DNA of 64,000 nt, from the NCBI RefSeq assembly GCF_037081835.1, contig NZ_CP146516.1:1325501-1389500 (forward strand), read 5' to 3'. The position numbers were made by a program, and so were the translations under genes. Source of the stretch: Spirobacillus cienkowskii. Its GTDB lineage: Bacteria; Bdellovibrionota_B; Oligoflexia; Silvanigrellales; Silvanigrellaceae. The notes under the pieces are model-generated. The model did no database searches and was not told where the DNA came from. It worked only from the letters and a program-made list of their open reading frames with translations. Positions 57,635 to 64,000 of this stretch are shown piece by piece. Every line of letters starts with the position of its first letter. Position 1 is the stretch's first letter.

Positions 57635-58345
57635 ATGTTAGACATTAAAAGAACACCTCCACCCAAAAAAGCTAAAGAAATTGCTAAAATATTAAAATCT
57701 GAGTTTCCTAATTATTTTTATTTAAAAGATGTTTTTAAATTTTTACGAAAAGAACTAGAAATCAAAGTGGAGAAAAAAAGTAAAAAACTTCCTTATGTTC
57801 CAAACGAGGAAGAACTTAAAAAATTTTATAATTCTGTTTGGAATTCAAAAAATTTCAAAGACATGTTGATTATTAAAACTCTTCTATACACCGGAATAAG
57901 TGTATCTGAACTGACTAATATAAAATTAGAAGACGTTGATTTTGATAAATGTCAAATAAAAGTTATAGAAGGTAAAGGAAAAAAAGATCGAATAGTTCCT
58001 TTTCCAAGTCAATTTAAAGAAATACTCATGGGATACATGCAGACAAATAAACAGAAAAATGGGATATACTTATTTGAATCTTCTTGGCATAAAAAATATA
58101 CTACTAGAGGTATTCAAAAAATGTTTAAGAAATATGTAAAAGAAGCAAATATAATGGGAAATTTAACTCCGCATAAAATGCGTCATTATTTATTTCGATG
58201 GCTTAAGACCCAAGGTATTGATGATGCTCTTATTCAACCCTATTCTGGGCATGAAACTAGACAATCACTTGAAATTTACTCACGTTTGACTATTCATGAA
58301 GCACAAGCTGCTTATAACGAGAAAATAAAAAAATTTCCTTTATAA
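57635..58345 (+). CDS. Tyrosine recombinase/integrase with substituted catalytic Arg
   Basis: A 236-residue recombinase. The catalytic core has GKGKKDRIVPFP (beta-strand Lys), HKMRH with His180 and Arg183, PYSGHETRQSLEIYSRL with His206 and Tyr215. Box I reads LLYTGISVSELTNIKLEDVD: Ser89 stands where the family has the first catalytic Arg (usually TGLRVSEL). Strand cleavage should be badly impaired. The N-terminal SAM-like domain is short (about 50 residues). It follows the Tn3 transposase remnant by 13 bp and is followed by repeat R4 after 17 bp. A frameshifted relative lies at 44091-44272. It may be a TnpI-type resolvase or a stand-alone integrase. Confidence 0.82.
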   Translation: MLDIKRTPPPKKAKEIAKILKSEFPNYFYLKDVFKFLRKELEIKVEKKSKKLPYVPNEEELKKFYNSVWNSKNFKDMLIIKTLLYTGISVSELTNIKLEDVDFDKCQIKVIEGKGKKDRIVPFPSQFKEILMGYMQTNKQKNGIYLFESSWHKKYTTRGIQKMFKKYVKEANIMGNLTPHKMRHYLFRWLKTQGIDDALIQPYSGHETRQSLEIYSRLTIHEAQAAYNEKIKKFPL

Positions 58346-58361
58346 TAAATAGCTTATAAAG

Positions 58362-58398
58362 AACTGACGTCTGGTTGCAGCGTCCGGCTCATAAGGCC
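58362..58398 (+). repeat. Dispersed ~38-bp repeat, copy R4
   Basis: Plus-strand reading ACTGACGTCTGGTTGCAGCG, then TCCGGCTCATAAGGCC. It is inverted relative to R3. The 145 bp after it, up to the lipoprotein gene, are richer in GC than the surroundings and contain nothing I recognise. Confidence 0.85.
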
Positions 58399-58543
58399 TA
58401 GTTGTATGGAATAATCGATCCACACAACACTACGCGGTGGAGGACTATTTTCCGCAGCACCGAAAACTGCATCGCATCATGTTCTCGGCTGATAATACAT
58501 TTTGAACTATAACCCAGTTTGCTAATCAGTACATAGACAGCTT

Positions 58544-59206
58544 CTAGTTCATAGACCCTCTAGTGCTTAATGCATTGGTAATATTTGAATCACTCGCACC
58601 AGCGCTTAGTGCATTGAGAGCCGTATTGATGGCTTGCCAATTTAAAGTTATCGTTTTGCTATCTGAAAGATTGATATCGCTAGAACTACGAAACTCCATA
58701 GTAAAATTGCTATTTGTAGTAAAAGAAACTGCTGCTGTTGTAAAAGACGCTGCAGAATGCCCTGAACAATGGTTATCGATATAGATGCGAAAACGAGTTA
58801 CAGGCTTAGGATTTGGCACATTCACGGTTCCAAATGAGCCACCGCTCGTTACATTTAAAAAACCTTTTTGCCCAACACGATCGTCACCACTTACATCATC
58901 ATTGTCAGGGTCTTGGGAAAGATCGGACGCTTCGGATTCGCTAGAATTTTTAAAACGCACTCTTTTAATACAAAGTGAAATATTACTTGTTGCAGCCATT
59001 GCTGGCTTAATAAAGATTTTGCTCATAAAATCAGTAATAGGGCTTTTTATATAATTTGGTTTGTTTAAAGCGGTGTAAGTGGCAAACGAAACCGTTAATG
59101 TAGTCCCGTTTGAGGGGTTATTTTTGTTGCACCCAATTAAAAATGCGCTACACAAAAACAAAGAAAAAGTAATTATTGCTAAAGTCACAACATTAATGTT
59201 TTTCAT
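58544..59206 (-). CDS. Lipoprotein of unknown function
   Basis: A 220-residue lipoprotein. AAGGGAG lies six bases before the ATG. The signal peptide ends in AFLIGC, so lipid is attached to that Cys at about residue 26. The mature protein is Ser/Thr/Asn-rich with the acidic stretch LSQDPDNDDVSGDDRVGQ in the middle and a GGSFGTVNVPNPKPVTRFRI beta region; it looks like an extracellular beta-sandwich. No family recognised. Its GC content is higher than that of the neighbouring genes, suggesting separate acquisition. It is divergent from the glycosyltransferase gene. Confidence 0.75.
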   Translation of the reverse strand: MKNINVVTLAIITFSLFLCSAFLIGCNKNNPSNGTTLTVSFATYTALNKPNYIKSPITDFMSKIFIKPAMAATSNISLCIKRVRFKNSSESEASDLSQDPDNDDVSGDDRVGQKGFLNVTSGGSFGTVNVPNPKPVTRFRIYIDNHCSGHSAASFTTAAVSFTTNSNFTMEFRSSSDINLSDSKTITLNWQAINTALNALSAGASDSNITNALSTRGSMN

Positions 59207-59266
59207 CGATAACTCCCTTTAGGCTAAAAATTAAAATTTTGATCAGTTTAATCTAAAAATTCGTTA

Positions 59267-59324
59267 TTGGAGAGCGGTAAGGATCTGCGCGCCTCGCGGC
59301 GCGCAGATCCTTACCGCTCTCCAA
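59267..59324. repeat. GC-rich perfect hairpin, copy 2 (27-bp stem)
   Basis: Arms 59267-59293 and 59298-59324 are perfect complements (TTGGAGAGCGGTAAGGATCT then GCGCGCC, and complement) around a TCGC tetraloop. The inner 18 bp and loop are identical to the hairpin at 46087-46126. It lies between two divergent genes, 30 bp before repeat R5. Confidence 0.92.
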
Positions 59325-59354
59325 CCATCGAAATAAATAGTGACGCATTTTATA

Positions 59355-59392
59355 AAATGACGTCTGGTTGCAGCTGGGTGCTCAAAAGGCCA
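59355..59392 (+). repeat. Dispersed ~38-bp repeat, copy R5
   Basis: Plus-strand reading AAATGACGTCTGGTTGCAGC, then TGGGTGCTCAAAAGGCC. It is inverted relative to R6 at 60625-60661; together they enclose the glycosyltransferase gene. Confidence 0.85.
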
Positions 59393-59514
59393 TTTCATCT
59401 GGAATCTTTTTGCGACAGAACCTTAAAAATATATTGTTTAAAATTATTAAAAAAATTATAAGTATATTGTGGCATATTGAAAGTTTTTCGATATTTTAGA
59501 CCATGGAATATATT

Positions 59515-60501
59515 ATGATTATTAATAAAATTCATTATATTTGGATAGGTTCATTACTTCCAGAAAAGTACATTTACAATATTTCTTATCCATATTTTAA
59601 TAGCAATAATGAAATCTATATTTGGACAGATCAACCTATTAAGAATGAGATCAGATTTCGTAATTATTTAAGATATTCGTTAAACACTCAAATGAAAAGA
59701 TTGTTTTTTTATGATATTAAAATCTTAGACTCATATTGCAAAGAAATCCTTTTTCCTAAATTAGATTTTATTGAAAGAAAAACTTTAGTTGATACTTTGA
59801 TATTAGAGTACTCTTTTTATTCTGATCGCAGAATTCCACAATACGATCTTGCCGTTTGCAAAAGACTAGGCAATCTTGCGACATTAAGTGATATTTTGAG
59901 ACTCATAATTCTATATAAAGAAGGAGGAATGTATATTGATTGCGATAATACTTTTAGAAAACAAGCAAACTACAATAACAATCTAAACAGCAATAGATCA
60001 GTGCTCAAAATAAAAAATACTAAAAAATTAGAAATCGATTTACCTTATATTAATAAACTCTATTCCCATCAGGCTTTTTTTGGAAACAGTATTTTAGCTT
60101 CACTTCCAAGATCAGAAGGCACATTAATAGCTATTCGGAATACTTTAAAAGTTATAAAAGATCATTCAAAATATTTTACTTATAAAAATTTTCTTAGAGA
60201 TTTATATATAGAAAATTCTCAATATAAACATTTTTTATATCAGTTATTAAAAAATAAAAATATTAATTTCGATTCAGATTTACGTCGGTTTGGAAAATTT
60301 AAACCAACTATGCATAGTGAATCTAAGTTTTGTATAAATATGATGATTTCATATATTTATCCATATGTTACCTTGGCAATAATGATCGGCCCTAAAGTGA
60401 TTGCAAATTTTGAAGAAAATTATTGTGATACTCTATCAGATATTTTTCCATTTGAACCGGAAGCTATTATTAATGTAAATTCTGATCAAGAATGGCTTTA
60501 A
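59515..60501 (+). CDS. TcdA/TcdB-like glycosyltransferase with DXD motif (candidate effector)
   Basis: About 328 residues. INKIHYIWIGSLLP at the N-terminus and LSDILRLIILYKEGGMYIDC with the DCD motif (Asp146 and Asp148 counted from the ATG at 59503) match the catalytic domain of large clostridial toxins and related GT-A enzymes with a DXD sugar-binding region. These transfer a sugar from a UDP-sugar to host proteins such as small GTPases; other members are capsular transferases, so the toxin role is inference. No secretion signal is visible. I prefer ATG 59515, with GGAAT upstream, over ATG 59503. The gene lies between dispersed repeats R5 and R6, and so looks like island cargo. Confidence 0.75.
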   Translation: MIINKIHYIWIGSLLPEKYIYNISYPYFNSNNEIYIWTDQPIKNEIRFRNYLRYSLNTQMKRLFFYDIKILDSYCKEILFPKLDFIERKTLVDTLILEYSFYSDRRIPQYDLAVCKRLGNLATLSDILRLIILYKEGGMYIDCDNTFRKQANYNNNLNSNRSVLKIKNTKKLEIDLPYINKLYSHQAFFGNSILASLPRSEGTLIAIRNTLKVIKDHSKYFTYKNFLRDLYIENSQYKHFLYQLLKNKNINFDSDLRRFGKFKPTMHSESKFCINMMISYIYPYVTLAIMIGPKVIANFEENYCDTLSDIFPFEPEAIINVNSDQEWL

Positions 60502-60535
60502 AATATTTGTAAACTCACAATGAAGTTTCATTCTT

Positions 60536-60550
60536 GGTTCTGTTGCAAAG
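60536..60550 (+). repeat. IS6-family-like terminal repeat remnant
   Basis: GGTTCTGTTGCAAAG is the conserved outer end of many IS6-family elements (IS6/IS26/IS431 group). No transposase follows; only about 70 bp of unassigned, GC-richer sequence separates it from repeat R6. A solo scar is likely, but 15 bases give limited support. Confidence 0.45.
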
Positions 60551-60624
60551 ATATTGAACCTCTAAGCCGGTAGCTTCGTTTTGACGCCACTTGAAGCCAG
60601 AAAATAATTTTTTTCCCTTTAAAA

Positions 60625-60661
60625 GGCCTTTTGAGCCGCCATCTGCAACCAGTCGTCATTT
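60625..60661 (-). repeat. Dispersed ~38-bp repeat, copy R6
   Basis: Minus-strand reading AAATGACGACTGGTTGCAGA, then TGGCGGCTCAAAAGGCC. It marks the right edge of the accessory island as far as these repeats show. The rest of the 540-bp gap to the CZB gene holds only the AT-rich hairpin at 60791-60862. Confidence 0.82.
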
Positions 60662-60790
60662 CTCAAAGCAGGTCGATACCCCTATTTGAGGTACTAAATT
60701 TCCAAATTGGATTAAAATTCATTCTTCCAAAACTTTCACACATCATAATGCTAGTTATCATAAGTTAAATAATTATACATGTTGATTTAT

Positions 60791-60862
60791 TTAATTTACT
60801 AAATTTAATAGTATAAATTTATATTTAATTTACTAAATTTATACTTAAATTTAGTAAATTAA
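60791..60862. repeat. Three 17-bp AT-rich repeats, two forming a perfect hairpin
   Basis: TTAATTTACTAAATTTA occurs at 60791-60807 and 60825-60841 in direct order and at 60846-60862 inverted. The last two form a perfect 17-bp stem with a TACT loop. Possible roles are a protein-binding array, a replication-type iteron or a weak terminator. It lies about 180 bp upstream of the CZB gene. Confidence 0.8.
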
Positions 60863-61041
60863 CACAACGAAATTAAAAAGAGTTAAAAATTAAGGTTAGG
60901 AAGAAAATCAAGAAGTTAATTTTTTGACACTTTACAATATTTATTAATATTTTTAGATGTTTATATTTAATGATTCTACTTTTAATGTTAAAAAATAAGG
61001 CAATTGCTAAATTTAATTATCTAAGCAATAGGAGAGAGCGA

Positions 61042-61398
61042 ATGAATTTTGATGATGCAATCAAAGCCCATGCAGGCTGGAAAGTCAAATTGAGTGTTTA
61101 CTTAAAAAACCCTAATAAATCATTAGATCATAATGATGTTTGTAAAGATAATATTTGTGATCTGGGAAAATGGATTTATGGAGAAGGTGGATCAAAATAC
61201 TCTGCTGATGAAAATTTTAAAAAATTAAAACATGCTCACACTGAATTTCATCAAGAGGCAGCAAACATTATAAAAAAAGCAGATGCCAATCAAAATGTTT
61301 CAGAAGAGATTACGCTTGGAAATAAATCAAAATTTATAACCTTATCAAATGATATTGTAACATTACTAATGAGTATGAGGAGGCATGAAAATAAGTAA
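61042..61398 (+). CDS. CZB (chemoreceptor zinc-binding) domain protein
   Basis: A 118-residue single-domain protein starting at ATG 61042, with AGGAG at spacing 7; an upstream in-frame start (60970) has no ribosome site. CZB features are AIKAHAGWKVKL with the first His, VCKDNICDLGKWIYGEG with the zinc-ligand Cys, and LKHAHTEFHQEAANII with two more His. Such domains bind zinc tightly and sense hypochlorous acid or zinc at the C-terminus of chemoreceptors and diguanylate cyclases. Here it is free-standing, as in small cytosolic CZB sensors. It lies just before katG, which fits an oxidant-sensing role, though that is inference. Confidence 0.88.
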   Translation: MNFDDAIKAHAGWKVKLSVYLKNPNKSLDHNDVCKDNICDLGKWIYGEGGSKYSADENFKKLKHAHTEFHQEAANIIKKADANQNVSEEITLGNKSKFITLSNDIVTLLMSMRRHENK

Positions 61399-61488
61399 TT
61401 ATTGATTTCCTTATGAAGAAATTCTTTGTATTTTTTTTAATTTAAATTTAGAATTATTTATGTTAATTTAAATTGTATAAAAAAATAA

Positions 61489-63717
<2,229 letters not shown>

Positions 63718-63757
63718 TGACATTAAAAAAATGAATTTAAATTTTATAACAAAAAAT

Positions 63758-64000
63758 TCAACCCTCTTTTGAACATGGTTCTGGTTGAACATCATAGCTA
63801 TGCGTGACTTGTTTTGAACCTTGTTGTTCTGCGAGAATGAGAGAAATATTTTTCTTGGCTTGTTCAGGCGAAAGCATATATCTTTCTGATGCCCACAACA
63901 CTATCATTGAAAATGCCGCCAATACTGCAAAATCTATACCAACAGGAATTATTTTTAATCCACCATCAAATTCACCATATCGTGTTAAAACACATAAGCC
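63758..64000 (-). CDS. C-terminal end of a probable amino acid permease (partial)
   Basis: Eighty residues in frame to the window edge on the minus strand, ending at a stop at 63758. The start is outside. Visible parts are RYGEFDGGLKIIPVGIDFAV, one membrane helix (FAVLAAFSMIVLWASERYML) and a polar tail with SPEQAKKNISLILAEQQ. The layout fits the last helix and cytosolic tail of APC-family permeases, but this is a weak inference from 80 residues. It converges on katG, 40 bp away. Confidence 0.5.
   Translation of the reverse strand, partial: GLCVLTRYGEFDGGLKIIPVGIDFAVLAAFSMIVLWASERYMLSPEQAKKNISLILAEQQGSKQVTHSYDVQPEPCSKEG

Noticed and set aside
59267..59461. Plus-strand 64-codon frame
   Set aside because: It consists of the GC-rich hairpin and repeat R5 read through, with no independent coding signal.
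48644..60661. CRISPR array from the repeated ~38-bp motif
   Set aside because: Copies are spaced by hundreds to thousands of bases, occur in both orientations and no cas genes are present.

Overview
The window is AT-rich DNA from a Gram-negative bacterium. Lipoprotein signals (58544-59206, 48690-49586), a probable outer-membrane barrel (22330-22932), a Prc-type tail protease and periplasmic-type signal peptides show an outer membrane. The gene mix (leucine/terpene-type carboxylase cluster with AtuA, PrkA-YeaH-SpoVR, archaeal-type debranching enzyme, archaeal-type prolyl-tRNA synthetase remnant, a toxin-like glycosyltransferase and a MACPF-like protein) would fit the Bdellovibrionota/Oligoflexia, perhaps Silvanigrellales. 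That placement is inference from gene content only.

Core part, about 0.1-43 kb. smc is on the minus strand. A tight plus-strand operon (4085-11720) follows: acyl-CoA carboxylase beta, AtuA, enoyl-CoA hydratase, biotin-carrying alpha subunit and an isovaleryl-CoA-type dehydrogenase, which together fit catabolism of 3-methyl-branched acyl-CoAs. Next come a PPP-type phosphatase, a degenerate acyl-CoA-synthetase-like protein and the stress kinase set prkA-yeaH-spoVR (14684-19441), then a single-domain response regulator and a 56-residue zinc-finger protein. From 20 to 43 kb lie housekeeping and envelope genes: a GDSL phospholipase broken by a T-tract frameshift, a thioesterase, DUF3025 and DUF503 genes whose start codons overlap head to head, prc, ferredoxin-NADP reductase, a debranching enzyme, carbonic anhydrase, Hsp20, a GT87-like membrane enzyme, a copper P-type ATPase, a proS pseudogene, an APC permease, methionine aminopeptidase, a VOC protein and a MACPF-like candidate toxin.

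Accessory part, about 44-61 kb. This is an island of broken mobile DNA: two fragments of one tyrosine-recombinase family, 3' ends of two different group II introns (one abutting a Tn3-type terminal repeat), a Tn3 transposase reduced to its two ends, a decayed serine recombinase, six copies of a roughly 38-bp dispersed repeat, and a GC-rich perfect hairpin present twice. Its cargo is a Gabija anti-phage pair (gajA intact, gajB frameshifted), a DUF2971 gene, a truncated DUF3800 gene, lipoproteins, MORN-type repeats, small secreted proteins and a TcdA/TcdB-like glycosyltransferase set between two oppositely oriented copies of the dispersed repeat.

After the island come a CZB zinc-sensor domain protein, katG and the C-terminal end of a probable permease that runs off the window. 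Three genes (GDSL lipase, serine hydrolase, gajB) are each broken by what looks like a single-base indel, two of them in homopolymers just after the start. Either the assembly has homopolymer errors or these loci are phase-variable or decaying; raw reads would decide.
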